Below, one piece after another: positions 8,537 to 16,755 of a stretch of DNA of 64,000 bases. Position 1 is the stretch's first letter, and every line of letters begins with the position of its first letter. The translations under genes and the position numbers were made by a program. The DNA is from Desulfatitalea sp. BRH_c12 (GTDB lineage: Bacteria > Desulfobacterota > Desulfobacteria > Desulfobacterales > Desulfosarcinaceae), in contig LADR01000039.1 in the NCBI GenBank assembly GCA_000961655.1, forward strand, positions 1-64,000, read 5' to 3'. The notes under the pieces are model-generated. The model made no database searches. It was not told the DNA's origin and worked only from the letters and a program-made list of their open reading frames with translations.

Positions 8537-9175
8537 TCAAAACGTGTACGCCACAGTCAGCAACGGCGCCGTCAGTGCCACGCCGGGCCGGTCCTCGATG
8601 CCCACAAACCCGAAATCCGTCGACAGATCCAAGAGAAACCGCACCTGAAAATCCGTGAGTCCGAGTCGTTGCGCTTCCTGCATCAGGGGTGTGACATCGA
8701 TCAACACGAACTTTCCCTGGTCCGAGGCGAACAAGTCCAATGATAGCGTTTCCAGAGGTGGAGAATCGAAATCCTCTGCGCGCAGACCGGAAACAGGATA
8801 AGCGACAAGGTCGAGCAGGGTAGGGACGACCGGCGCGAATTCGACCGTGTCGATGAACATTTCCAGGCTGGCCGAAACGATCCGCGCGTTCGCCGGTACC
8901 ACATCCTGCCCCGTTGACCCATCCAGGGGAAAATCCAGGAAGGCGCGGTATTCCGGGAGATTAGGGTCCGAATCGTCGATGCCGAAAAACAGCGTGTCCG
9001 GCCCGGAGGTGATGGTAAAGTTCTGTCCGACAGGATCAAAAGCGATATCTCCGTCCGTGGGCTGATCACTCAGGATCTCGACGACAAAGACGTCTCGATG
9101 GTCCCCATTGCTGCCGCAACCGGCAAGGGCCAGCACCAGGACCGTCAGGATGCAGAAACACACTAATTTTCGCAT
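8537..9175 (-). CDS. hypothetical lipoprotein
   Basis: A 212-residue predicted lipoprotein. The N-terminus MRKLVCFCILTVLVLALAGC is a signal peptide with a lipobox (LALAGC), so the cysteine would be lipidated. The mature part alternates beta strands, with an ARIVSASLEMFID segment that resembles the DNRLRE-type beta domains of surface proteins; this resemblance is only suggestive. I chose the ATG at 9175 over the one at 9217 because the signal peptide starts there and GAGG precedes it. No neighbour explains its function, and it is isolated between repeats and a long spacer. Confidence 0.72.
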   Translation of the reverse strand: MRKLVCFCILTVLVLALAGCGSNGDHRDVFVVEILSDQPTDGDIAFDPVGQNFTITSGPDTLFFGIDDSDPNLPEYRAFLDFPLDGSTGQDVVPANARIVSASLEMFIDTVEFAPVVPTLLDLVAYPVSGLRAEDFDSPPLETLSLDLFASDQGKFVLIDVTPLMQEAQRLGLTDFQVRFLLDLSTDFGFVGIEDRPGVALTAPLLTVAYTF

Positions 9176-9789
9176 AGAGGGCCTCTGAGATTTGGTTTGT
9201 TTAAACGTAAATTGCACAGGCCGACGGTGGGATTATCGTACCTGTCAGACTAGACGACTTGCATGCTATCCACGCCATCGGATCGTATATGCACGCAGTA
9301 AGCTGTTGGGGGGAACCCGGATGTCTTTTAAACCCCACTTGACAGCAATAGCATTCCATGTTCAAATTATTGAAATAAATGGACCTTGCTGACTCTCTCT
9401 TCCAGCGGATAATATTGGGACTTTTATCCGATACGCACCTTTAACCAGAACCACACGTAATCCGGGCAGACGTTTGAGGGGCCGTTTTCGTCACGAGAAG
9501 CGCGATGCGCTCCTACTTGCCCAAAGCTGTTGACTGTATGCCAGCCGCGCTGATGCTCGTTTCCTGAAAAGTGATTTACTGGCGCCACTGTAATCACGAT
9601 ATTCATTTTGGGCAAACGGGTCCGGGAAAGATCCAATTTGCAAACCAAGGGAGGTCGTATACGGCATATCTTACGATTGTTCAACATAAAGCCTGAAGAA
9701 GGCACACCCTGTCATGCGCCTATTTCTGTACTGTGGGCGTCCTCATCTCGACCATGTGACCCATTGCCTTAAACAACCGGAGGAAATGT
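9176..9789. other. 614-bp spacer between divergent genes
   Basis: It separates the lipoprotein gene (minus) from the binding-protein gene (plus). ORFs of up to 93 codons occur in it, but none has a good ribosome site or a recognisable product. I could not identify a convincing promoter, riboswitch or repeat in it. Confidence 0.5.
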
Positions 9790-11058
9790 ATGAAAAAAAT
9801 GACGCTCTTTTCATTGGTCTTGCTCGTAAGTCTGTTTTCATTGTTTTTCATGAGCACCGGCGCCTTGGCGGAAGAAGTCGTGATCGGCTTTACCGGTCCA
9901 TTGAGCGGCCCGGCCGCCCAATATGGACGTGACAATGTGGCCGGTCTCGAAATGGCCGTTGCAGACCTCAATAAAGCCGGCGGGATCAAGGTGGCAGGCA
10001 AAAAATACTCCTTCAAGCTGGTCACCTATGATGATCACGTAGATCCCACCGCGGCCGTTAACAACGCGCGGCGCCTGGTCTCACGGGACAAGGCCAAGGT
10101 GATTTTCAACCCGGTTTTCAGCACACTGGCCCCTTTGACGGCAATCAACGAGCAACGCGGTTCTGAATTCCTTTTGATGGCCTATACCAGCACACCGGCC
10201 CTCGACCAGATTAAAAACAAACTGACCATTGCCATCCCGCCGCCCTTTGTCGCCTACTTGGAAGCTTACATGGAATACGCCTGGGAAAAAGGCTGGCGCA
10301 AGGGTGCCATGGTGGTGACATTGGGGGCTTATGGCGACGAGTGGCGCCAGGCCTTTAAAAAGAGCTGGATCGAAAAGGGCGGTGAAATCCTGGCCGACCA
10401 ACCTGCCAACTATTATACTGAAACAGATTTTTCTTCGCATTTAGCGGCCGCATTGGCCACCAAGCCTGACTTTCTGCTCATCGGCGGTCCCTCCGATCCT
10501 ACCGCGCTCGTGATCGAACAAGCCCGTAATCTCGGGTTCCAGGGCGGTTTCATCCTGGTGGACCAGGCCAAAATGAACTACATCGCGGATGTTGCCTTCA
10601 AAGGGGATCTGTCCAAGATGAATAACCTGGTCGGCGTCGCCAGAACGCTGGACATCGGCCCCAAACACATCATGCAACCGTTTATCGAACGATACAGCAA
10701 AGAATACAGCGGTAGAGTCGCCACCTCCGAGAACGTACTGAATTATTCGGCCATGCGTATGCTGGCAGCGGCCATGGAAAAAGCCGGTACGGTATCCGAC
10801 CTGCCATCTATCAAAGCCGCGCTTCCAACAATTCTGCCCATGGACCCCAAAGTCAACCTGGTCGCTTACATGGGCATGCTGGAAACACGCTTTCTGGTCC
10901 CGGGCACTGTCCAATCGATCGAAAACGACCAGTACCAAACGTCGATCCAAAATGTCTGGTGGCCCAAAAACAAAGAAGAATTTGAAGAAGTTGTAAAACA
11001 AATACCGGAACGCGAAGTCATCAGCAAATATCTGCCGCTCGAAGGGTACAGTAAATAG
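9790..11058 (+). CDS. branched-chain amino acid-type ABC substrate-binding protein
   Basis: A 422-residue periplasmic binding protein of the LivK/type I (Peripla_BP_6) family, which captures branched-chain amino acids, amides or aromatic acids for an ABC importer. It has a cleavable signal peptide (ending GALAEE) followed by the family start VVIGFTGPLSGPAAQYG, then GLEMAVADLNKAGGI, and a Venus-flytrap layout of two lobes. GGAGGAAATGT precedes the ATG. No permease or ATPase genes lie in the window, so its importer must be encoded elsewhere or its operon was broken. The ligand is unknown. Confidence 0.9.
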   Translation: MKKMTLFSLVLLVSLFSLFFMSTGALAEEVVIGFTGPLSGPAAQYGRDNVAGLEMAVADLNKAGGIKVAGKKYSFKLVTYDDHVDPTAAVNNARRLVSRDKAKVIFNPVFSTLAPLTAINEQRGSEFLLMAYTSTPALDQIKNKLTIAIPPPFVAYLEAYMEYAWEKGWRKGAMVVTLGAYGDEWRQAFKKSWIEKGGEILADQPANYYTETDFSSHLAAALATKPDFLLIGGPSDPTALVIEQARNLGFQGGFILVDQAKMNYIADVAFKGDLSKMNNLVGVARTLDIGPKHIMQPFIERYSKEYSGRVATSENVLNYSAMRMLAAAMEKAGTVSDLPSIKAALPTILPMDPKVNLVAYMGMLETRFLVPGTVQSIENDQYQTSIQNVWWPKNKEEFEEVVKQIPEREVISKYLPLEGYSK

Positions 11059-11078
11059 CCCTTTGAAGGGATCTGCGC

Positions 11079-11106
11079 GAGGGGGCGCCTGGCAACCGGC
11101 GCCCTC
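11079..11106 (+). terminator. GC-rich hairpin after the binding-protein gene
   Basis: GAGGGGGCGCC and GGCGCCCTC form a strong stem 20 bp after the stop codon. There is no T-run, so it is a terminator-like or message-stabilising hairpin and not a canonical intrinsic terminator. Confidence 0.5.
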
Positions 11107-11425
11107 CGCTTAAGTATGGAAACTTCCGGGAGACAGGATGACCACTTGGACACTGTCACAAGTTGATGATTTCAAGGGGCGTGCTGTCCGCTATGCGGTC
11201 TGCGGCGTCATCCTCCGATGGTGATGGCGTGGTCCTCATTCAACCTTCTATCCTTGATGAAAATGATACGTATTCAGTATGCATGGAGTGAACCCTTTTG
11301 GATTATGTCCTATCTTTATACCAGCGCTGGAATTTTTTACGGGCTGGACGAGGCCTTGAAGGGGGCCCAAGGTGCCTCTTTGCCTGTACCAAACCCTGGC
11401 GAAAAACCGCATATTTTCGCATATG
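11107..11425. other. spacer without a supported gene
   Basis: About 320 bp between the binding-protein gene and the terminator of the tRNA-Leu operon. A 75-codon ORF at 11218-11445 has no ribosome site, runs into the terminator and looks accidental. I see no other structure. Confidence 0.5.
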
Positions 11426-11460
11426 AAAAAAAACGGCCTCAGTAAGTTACTGAAGCCGTT
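11426..11460 (-). terminator. intrinsic terminator of the secG-tRNA-Leu transcript
   Basis: On the minus strand AACGGCTTCAGTAA pairs with TTACTGAGGCCGTT (one mismatch) and is followed at once by a run of eight T. It lies 17 bp after the tRNA CCA end and closes the long operon block that begins upstream. Confidence 0.88.
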
Positions 11461-11476
11461 GACAAAAAGATATGTT

Positions 11477-11562
11477 TGGTGCCGAAGCCGGGATTTGAAC
11501 CCGGACGCCTTGTGAGCACTACCCCCTCAAGATAGCGTGTCTACCAATTCCACCACTTCGGC
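11477..11562 (-). tRNA. tRNA-Leu (anticodon GAG)
   Basis: An 86-nt class II tRNA with encoded CCA. The acceptor stem is GCCGAAG/CTTCGGC with discriminator A. The D arm has GGTAGACA, the anticodon arm is CTATC-TTGAGGG-GGTAG (anticodon GAG, reading CUC and CUU), a long variable arm follows, and the T arm is CCGGG-TTCAAAT-CCCGG. It lies 31 bp after secG, the same arrangement as secG-leuU in Escherichia coli. Confidence 0.97.
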
Positions 11563-11593
11563 ATAAAATCAATCATAAGTCCAACATCGTACG

Positions 11594-12052
11594 TTATGGG
11601 TTCTTCTCGTCCGGAGTGTCAGTCGGTGCCGGTTCTTGGCTGGCCGGTGGTGCATCGACTGGCGCATTTCCCTCGCCCGGCTGTCCATCCGGTTGGCTCT
11701 GCATGGCCGGTGCCTCACCAGCATCTTTTTGCTCCGCAGGATCGGTCGTGGGTGCCGGTTGTGCTTCCTGTGCGGGCTGTGTTCTGGCCGGTGGTTCGGA
11801 CAACAGCCGTGCGTCGCCGGCTCGGTTCCCGGACCTGTAAGCCAGGGTCAACGAGGTCAGCATGAAGATGATCGCCGCCGCCGTAGTGGCTTTGCTCAAG
11901 AAGGTGGACGCGCCGGTGGTACCGAACAAGGTCTGGCTCGCTCCTCCGCCGAACGCGGCGCCCATATCGGCTCCTTTGCCGGTTTGGAGCAGCACGATCA
12001 TAATGAGTGACAGACAAACGATCACATGAATAACGACGATCAAAAGTGACAT
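11594..12052 (-). CDS. secG: preprotein translocase subunit SecG with long tail
   Basis: A 152-residue inner-membrane protein that assists SecYE during protein export. Two transmembrane helices (about residues 3-22 and 53-72) flank the conserved cytoplasmic loop LLQTGKGADMGAAFGGGASQTLFG. The C-terminal 75 residues are a Pro/Ala/Gln/Glu-rich low-complexity tail, longer than in most SecG proteins (about 75-110 residues in total). It starts 14 bp after tpiA and is followed by tRNA-Leu. Gene order tpiA-secG-tRNA-Leu is widely conserved in proteobacteria. Confidence 0.95.
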   Translation of the reverse strand: MSLLIVVIHVIVCLSLIMIVLLQTGKGADMGAAFGGGASQTLFGTTGASTFLSKATTAAAIIFMLTSLTLAYRSGNRAGDARLLSEPPARTQPAQEAQPAPTTDPAEQKDAGEAPAMQSQPDGQPGEGNAPVDAPPASQEPAPTDTPDEKNP

Positions 12053-12066
12053 GACATACCTGTTTC

Positions 12067-12828
12067 TCAGCCTTGGTAATGTACCAGTTGGCTAAAAGTT
12101 TCCGGATCGAGGCTGGCGCCACCCACAAGGGCACCGTCAACATCCGGCATGGCCATCAGCTCTTTGACATTGGATGGCTTCACGCTGCCGCCATACAGGA
12201 TCCGCAGTTTTTGAGCGAAACCGGAATCGATCATTTCGGCCAGTCGTTGACGCACATGGGCGTGCACTTCCTGGGCCTGTTCCTTGGTGGCTGTTTTGCC
12301 TGTGCCAATGGCCCATACCGGTTCATAGGCGACCACCAAGGATTCCAGATCCTGCAAAAGAAAACTCTCTAAACCGTTTTGGATCTGTTTGTCAAGTACA
12401 GAAAAAGTCTGCCCTGCTTCACGTTGGCTTTCGCTCTCGCCGATACAGAAGACAGGCTTCAACCCGGCAGCCACAGCTGCGCGGATTTTGCGATTGACGC
12501 TCTGGTCGGTTTCGCCGAAATACTGGCGCCGCTCCGAGTGGCCGAGGATCACATAGCGGCAACCCGCGGCCGTGAGCATGCCCGGTGCGATTTCTCCCGT
12601 ATAGGCCCCTTCGGATTCCCAGTGCATGTTCTGGGCGCCCAGAGCGATGTTGCCGCCGGCTATTTCGACCGCCACCTGGCATAAGGCGGTAAACGGAGGC
12701 GCGATCATCACCTCTACGTCCGATACGCCTGACACGAGTTCTTTCAGACGTTTTGCCGTTTGGGCCGCCTCATCGCCGGTTTTGTACATTTTCCAATTGC
12801 CGGCGATCAGGGGAAGACGTTTTTGCAT
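12067..12828 (-). CDS. tpiA: triose-phosphate isomerase
   Basis: A 253-residue cytoplasmic TIM barrel that interconverts dihydroxyacetone phosphate and glyceraldehyde 3-phosphate in glycolysis/gluconeogenesis. The catalytic residues are in GNWKMYK (Lys), ILGHSERRQ (His) and VAYEPVWAIGTGK (Glu), and the phosphate-gripping loop is present; LYGGSVKPSN closes the barrel. I used the ATG at 12828, preceded by GGGAGG; an upstream ATG at 12888 would add 20 unrelated residues. It follows gap, with which it forms a glycolytic pair. Confidence 0.97.
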   Translation of the reverse strand: MQKRLPLIAGNWKMYKTGDEAAQTAKRLKELVSGVSDVEVMIAPPFTALCQVAVEIAGGNIALGAQNMHWESEGAYTGEIAPGMLTAAGCRYVILGHSERRQYFGETDQSVNRKIRAAVAAGLKPVFCIGESESQREAGQTFSVLDKQIQNGLESFLLQDLESLVVAYEPVWAIGTGKTATKEQAQEVHAHVRQRLAEMIDSGFAQKLRILYGGSVKPSNVKELMAMPDVDGALVGGASLDPETFSQLVHYQG

Positions 12829-12893
12829 TGTAATCCTCCCAATGGTTTGGCGTGATGACAATGGCAGAAGCCATGGTCGAAGTTGCAAACGAC

Positions 12894-12927
12894 AGCGAAG
12901 GTAGCGGTCATGGACCCTACCTTCGCT
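12894..12927. repeat. perfect 11-bp hairpin between gap and tpiA
   Basis: AGCGAAGGTAG (12894-12904) and CTACCTTCGCT (12917-12927) pair perfectly around a 12-base loop. It lacks a T-run on either strand, so it is more likely a message-processing or stability element between the two cistrons than a terminator. Confidence 0.6.
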
Positions 12928-12958
12928 ATCCTCCTCTACTTTGAAATAGCCGCTTTGT

Positions 12959-13963
12959 TTACAACATTTTTCCGATCATGTTGGCCAGATCGACCATGCG
13001 ATGGGAGTAGCCCGATTCATTATCATACCAGGAGAGCACTTTGACCATCTGGTCGATGACATAGGTATTTTCGGCATCGACGATCGAAGAGGCGGCGCTG
13101 CCATTGAAGTCGGAAGAAACCAGGGGGAGTTCGTTGTATTCCAGAATGCCGGCCAGTTCACCCCGGGCCGCTTCTTTCAGGGCATTGTTGACATCCGATG
13201 CCGTGACGCCGCTTTTTTCGATATTGACCACGACATCCACCAGCGAGACGTTCGGAGTGGGCACCCGAATGGACAGACCGTTGAGTTTTCCGGCAAGTTC
13301 AGGCAGCACCAGGGCGACGGCTTTGGCCGCACCGGTAGTTGTTGGAATCATGGAAAGCGTTGCTGCCCGTGCCCGACGCAAGTCCTTGTGCGGTGTATCG
13401 AGCAGGCGCTGGTCGCTGGTGTATGAATGAATTGTGGTCATCAGGCCGTTCTGGATGCCGAAATTCTCCATCAACACTTTGGCGACCGGCGCCAGACAGT
13501 TGGTGGTGCACGAAGCGTTTGAAATAATATGGTGTTCCTTGGGATTGTAGGTAGTGTGGTTGACCCCCAGGACGATTGTGGCATCCGGTTCCTTGGCGGG
13601 CGCCGAGATGATGACTTTGCGGGCGCCGGCGGTCAAATGTTTGGATGCTCCGGCTTTGTCACGAAACAGTCCGGTGCATTCCATGGCGATATCCACGCCC
13701 ATGGATTGCCACGGCAACTGCGCAGGATCCTTGTAGGCCGTATAGGCGATGCGTTGACCATCAACGGTGATGGCGTTGTCCTCGGCAATGATTTCCTTAT
13801 CGAATTTGCCATGCACCGAATCGTATTTGAGCAGATGGGCCATTGTGGACGCGTCGGTCAGGTCGTTAATGGCGACCACCTTGATGTCCGGATTCTTCAA
13901 CGCCGCCCGGAACACTACCCGTCCGATTCTGCCGAATCCATTAATAGCAATTTTGATGCTCAT
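12959..13963 (-). CDS. gap: glyceraldehyde-3-phosphate dehydrogenase (NAD type)
   Basis: A 334-residue cytoplasmic enzyme that oxidises glyceraldehyde 3-phosphate to 1,3-bisphosphoglycerate. The Rossmann motif INGFGRIGR is at residue 5, the Asp in VAINDLTD favours NAD over NADP, the active-site Cys is in SNASCTTNCLAP (about residue 152), and the C-terminal WYDNESGYSHR is intact. Two adjacent ATGs are possible; the second (13963) is better spaced from AGGAGG. It is followed by tpiA. Confidence 0.97.
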   Translation of the reverse strand: MSIKIAINGFGRIGRVVFRAALKNPDIKVVAINDLTDASTMAHLLKYDSVHGKFDKEIIAEDNAITVDGQRIAYTAYKDPAQLPWQSMGVDIAMECTGLFRDKAGASKHLTAGARKVIISAPAKEPDATIVLGVNHTTYNPKEHHIISNASCTTNCLAPVAKVLMENFGIQNGLMTTIHSYTSDQRLLDTPHKDLRRARAATLSMIPTTTGAAKAVALVLPELAGKLNGLSIRVPTPNVSLVDVVVNIEKSGVTASDVNNALKEAARGELAGILEYNELPLVSSDFNGSAASSIVDAENTYVIDQMVKVLSWYDNESGYSHRMVDLANMIGKML

Positions 13964-13995
13964 CATTCCTCCTTCGTGCCAAAAAGATGGTTGTG

Positions 13996-14415
13996 TTACC
14001 CTTGGCTGCGCTTGTTGCCCTTCAGTATGCCGCTGGCCAAAGAGATGCTTTTCTTGCCGAAATTCTCCAAGTATTCGGCTAATTCCGTCAATCCTTTAGA
14101 GCTGCGCAGCCCAACGGCTTTGACAACCATGGGCAAATTGACACCTGATATGACTTCGATTTGTCCTTCTTCCAAGAAGGCATAGCTGAGATTGGAGGGA
14201 GTACCGCCGAACATATCGGTTAAAATCAGCACGCCTTTGCCGTTGCCGACCTGTTTGATCCCTTTTTCGATCTTGGTCCGCAAATCGGCGGCATTTTCAC
14301 GCAGGTCAATGGAAACGGCTTCCAGGGCGGGTGGTTTTTCCCCCAATATGAATTCGACGCAATCGATCAAAGCATCGCCGAGTTGCCGATGGCTGACAAT
14401 AAGAATTCCGATCAT
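13996..14415 (-). CDS. mannose-family PTS EIIA component
   Basis: A 139-residue cytoplasmic EIIA-Man-type domain (PTS_EIIA_man). The phosphorylatable histidine is His9 in MIGILIVSHRQLG, and the GVLILTDMFGGTPSN block is the classic second motif. No EIIB, EIIC or EIID genes are nearby, and the gene sits downstream of ptsN and rapZ, so a regulatory phosphotransfer role is more likely than sugar uptake. The ATG at 14415 fits the family start; the upstream ATG at 14451 would add 12 residues. Confidence 0.92.
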   Translation of the reverse strand: MIGILIVSHRQLGDALIDCVEFILGEKPPALEAVSIDLRENAADLRTKIEKGIKQVGNGKGVLILTDMFGGTPSNLSYAFLEEGQIEVISGVNLPMVVKAVGLRSSKGLTELAEYLENFGKKSISLASGILKGNKRSQG

Positions 14416-14597
14416 TGGCTCTATTTTCCTTTTTAGGATTCGCGAGGACATCGCGTAAGTCCGAATAAATTGTCAGGTACGGCACGGGGTTAAGCCATAT
14501 TTCACGACCTACGTCAAGCTTGCAATCTTTTCATGAACACACCTTTCGATCCCCGCCCGCCATCGGGGCCATTCTTCGGAAGCGTACGGGTCGGAAT

Positions 14598-15485
14598 TCA
14601 GGAAAACTGAATGTCGCGATGGATCAGACGGACCGTTGGTTGGGTGCGTTTTATGTGTTCATAGAGTTTTTGCGCGATCACCACCGATCGGTGCCGCCCT
14701 CCGGTACATCCGATGGCGATGGTCAAGTAAGCCTTGCCTTCCTTTTGGTACAATGGGATCAAATGGTCGATCAACTTCGTATACGCATCTAAGAATAATC
14801 CGGTTTCGGGGTCTTTCAAGACAAAATCTTGAATTTCCTGGGTTTCGCCCGTAAGGGCCTTGAGTTCGGGAATGAAATACGGATTGTCCAGAAAGCGGAC
14901 GTCCATCACCAGGTCGGCTTCGGGCGGTGAGCCGTGTTTGAAGCCGAAAGAGACCACATTGATTGCCATACCACTGATGGCTGTGTGTTTGCGGGCGATG
15001 TTGAGAATGGCGAATTTCAGTTCATGCACGCTGAAGCGGGAGGTGTCGAAGGCATGGTCGGCCTGTTTTCGCACCGGCTGCAGCTGTCTTTTTTCTTCGC
15101 GGATGGCATCGTGCAGGCTGCCGCAATGTCCCAGGGGATGATGGCGACGGGTCTGGCTATATCGTCTCAAAAGAATCTGCTCGTCCGCGTCCAGGAATAC
15201 CAAGCTGACTGAATGACCGTTTTGTCTCAGTTCGGTGAGCAGCCCGGTGTAGTGCGGCAAAAAATTACGGTCCCGCAGGTCCATGCCAAAGGCCCAGCCG
15301 GCAATAGACTCGTTCTGGGCGTCGAGATCGGGTTGATTGGTGAAAAGGGCGACCAGGCGCACCGGCATGTTGTCAATGCAATAAAATCCTGCATCTTCAA
15401 ATGCGGCCAAGGCCGTGCTTTTTCCGGATCCGGAAGTGCCGGTAACGATGATGATGGGCCGCTTTTGCATATAGGTGTCGGACAT
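14598..15485 (-). CDS. rapZ: RNase adapter / nucleotide-binding protein RapZ
   Basis: A 295-residue protein of the RapZ/YvcJ family. In Escherichia coli RapZ binds glucosamine-6-phosphate and guides RNase E to the small RNA GlmZ; in other bacteria its role is less clear. The N-terminal P-loop GTSGSGKS is at residues 16-23, DAGFYCIDNMP follows, and the C-terminal domain has the family block IAIGCTGGRHRSVVIAQKL. It lies 12 bp after ptsN. An internal ATG at residue 6 is an alternative start. Confidence 0.95.
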   Translation of the reverse strand: MSDTYMQKRPIIIVTGTSGSGKSTALAAFEDAGFYCIDNMPVRLVALFTNQPDLDAQNESIAGWAFGMDLRDRNFLPHYTGLLTELRQNGHSVSLVFLDADEQILLRRYSQTRRHHPLGHCGSLHDAIREEKRQLQPVRKQADHAFDTSRFSVHELKFAILNIARKHTAISGMAINVVSFGFKHGSPPEADLVMDVRFLDNPYFIPELKALTGETQEIQDFVLKDPETGLFLDAYTKLIDHLIPLYQKEGKAYLTIAIGCTGGRHRSVVIAQKLYEHIKRTQPTVRLIHRDIQFS

Positions 15486-15497
15486 ATCTGTGCCGGA

Positions 15498-15956
15498 TCA
15501 GAACTCTTCATCTTTGGGCCGGATGACCTCAATCACATCTTCCGGGCGATGGGCTTGCATGAGCTGTGATTTGAACTCTTCATTTTTAAGTAGCCGCGAG
15601 ATTCGCGCCAGCATTTTAAGGTGTAAGCCGGCAGCGTTTTCCGGTGTGAGTAACAGGAAAAATATGTGGGTGGGGCGCCCATCCATTGATTCGAAGGATA
15701 CGCCGCTTCGACTCAGCCCAAACCCCATGAACAAGGCACTGAGATTTTTCAGCTTGCCGTGCGGTATGCCGATGCCGCCACCGATACCGGTGCTTCCGAG
15801 TCGTTCCCGTTCCATGAGGACCTTGACAAGATCTTCATGGGTGACCCCGGTCAACTTGGGCACTGGTGCCACAAGTTCATTCAGAACACCTCTTTTATCC
15901 TTAGCTTTCAAGTCCACGTTAATGGCTTCCAAGCTAAGCACATCCAGAATCTTCAT
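15498..15956 (-). CDS. ptsN: nitrogen-PTS EIIA protein PtsN
   Basis: A 152-residue cytoplasmic EIIA-Ntr (PTS_EIIA_2) domain. The phosphorylation site is His66 in GIGGGIGIPHGKL. In proteobacteria PtsN takes phosphate from NPr and modulates potassium transport and other processes according to nitrogen and carbon state; two trk genes lie 11 kb away, but a functional link is only conjecture. It belongs to the conserved rpoN-hpf-ptsN-rapZ order. Confidence 0.95.
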   Translation of the reverse strand: MKILDVLSLEAINVDLKAKDKRGVLNELVAPVPKLTGVTHEDLVKVLMERERLGSTGIGGGIGIPHGKLKNLSALFMGFGLSRSGVSFESMDGRPTHIFFLLLTPENAAGLHLKMLARISRLLKNEEFKSQLMQAHRPEDVIEVIRPKDEEF

Positions 15957-16109
15957 GCCGTATCACCGAAGTTGCCAGTGCATTGCGCTGACCCGTATCA
16001 TAACATCCACGCAACTGCGTGTACCACAGGAAAGGTCGTGGCGATGAAATCGTCAGACGCCTTCGCTGAACACTTGACACTTTAAACGTAACACGCCGGC
16101 AGAGCCGGT

Positions 16110-16637
16110 TTATGGATTGGGCTGAATAAGCCCGTAATGGCCGTCTTTCCGGCGATAAAGAACGTTGACCCGGTCGGATCGCGAGTTGGTGAAGACCATA
16201 AAATTGTCTTCGACCAGATCCATCTGCATGATCGCTTCGTCCACATCCATGGGTTTGTAATCGATGTTCTTTATCATAATCTGCCGCTCCCCATCATCGT
16301 CGGGCAGGGGGGATTCATCCATGATTGATTTGGATATGCCCTTGGGGGCACGCCGGTCTCTGAGTTTCTGCTTGTTTTTCTTGATTTGCTTTTCAAGTTT
16401 ATCCAGGACCATATCGATGGCCGCATGCATGTCCTCGGTCTCTTCCTTGCCGTTGATCGTCATGCGGTCGCCAATGATATTGACTTCGGCAATGTTCCGG
16501 AACTTTTCAACCGAAAGCATGACGTTGGCCTCACCGGGGTTGTAAAAATATTTGTCGAAGCGGTTTAATTTTTCACTGACATAGTTTCTGAAGTGATCTG
16601 AAGGGTCGAGATTCTTAAAGGTAACCGATGTTTGCAT
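16110..16637 (-). CDS. hpf: long ribosome hibernation promoting factor
   Basis: A 175-residue protein of the HPF/RaiA family, long form. Residues 1-100 are the ribosome-binding domain (MQTSVTFKNLDPSDHFRNYV...). A linker leads to the C-terminal domain, whose pattern KPMDVDEAIMQMDLVEDNFMVF...NVLYRRKDGHYGLI is that which dimerises 70S ribosomes into 100S in stationary phase. AAGGAGG precedes the ATG. Its place after rpoN is conserved in many proteobacteria, there usually with the short form. Confidence 0.95.
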   Translation of the reverse strand: MQTSVTFKNLDPSDHFRNYVSEKLNRFDKYFYNPGEANVMLSVEKFRNIAEVNIIGDRMTINGKEETEDMHAAIDMVLDKLEKQIKKNKQKLRDRRAPKGISKSIMDESPLPDDDGERQIMIKNIDYKPMDVDEAIMQMDLVEDNFMVFTNSRSDRVNVLYRRKDGHYGLIQPNP

Positions 16638-16755
16638 ACTAAGAAGCCTCCTTGGTGAGGGTCACAATACGTTCCAGGAATCGGTGCTGCCGTGCCTCGA
16701 TGCACGTAGAAGTTAAAACGTGTTGAGCGGAAAGCAAATTTTTCATGGGCAATGA

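Noticed and set aside
11218-11445. 75-codon ORF before the tRNA terminator
   Set aside because: No ribosome site; it reads into the stem of the terminator.
13996-14415. The EIIA as part of a sugar-importing mannose PTS
   Set aside because: No EIIB, C or D genes lie beside it, and its neighbours are regulatory PTS genes.
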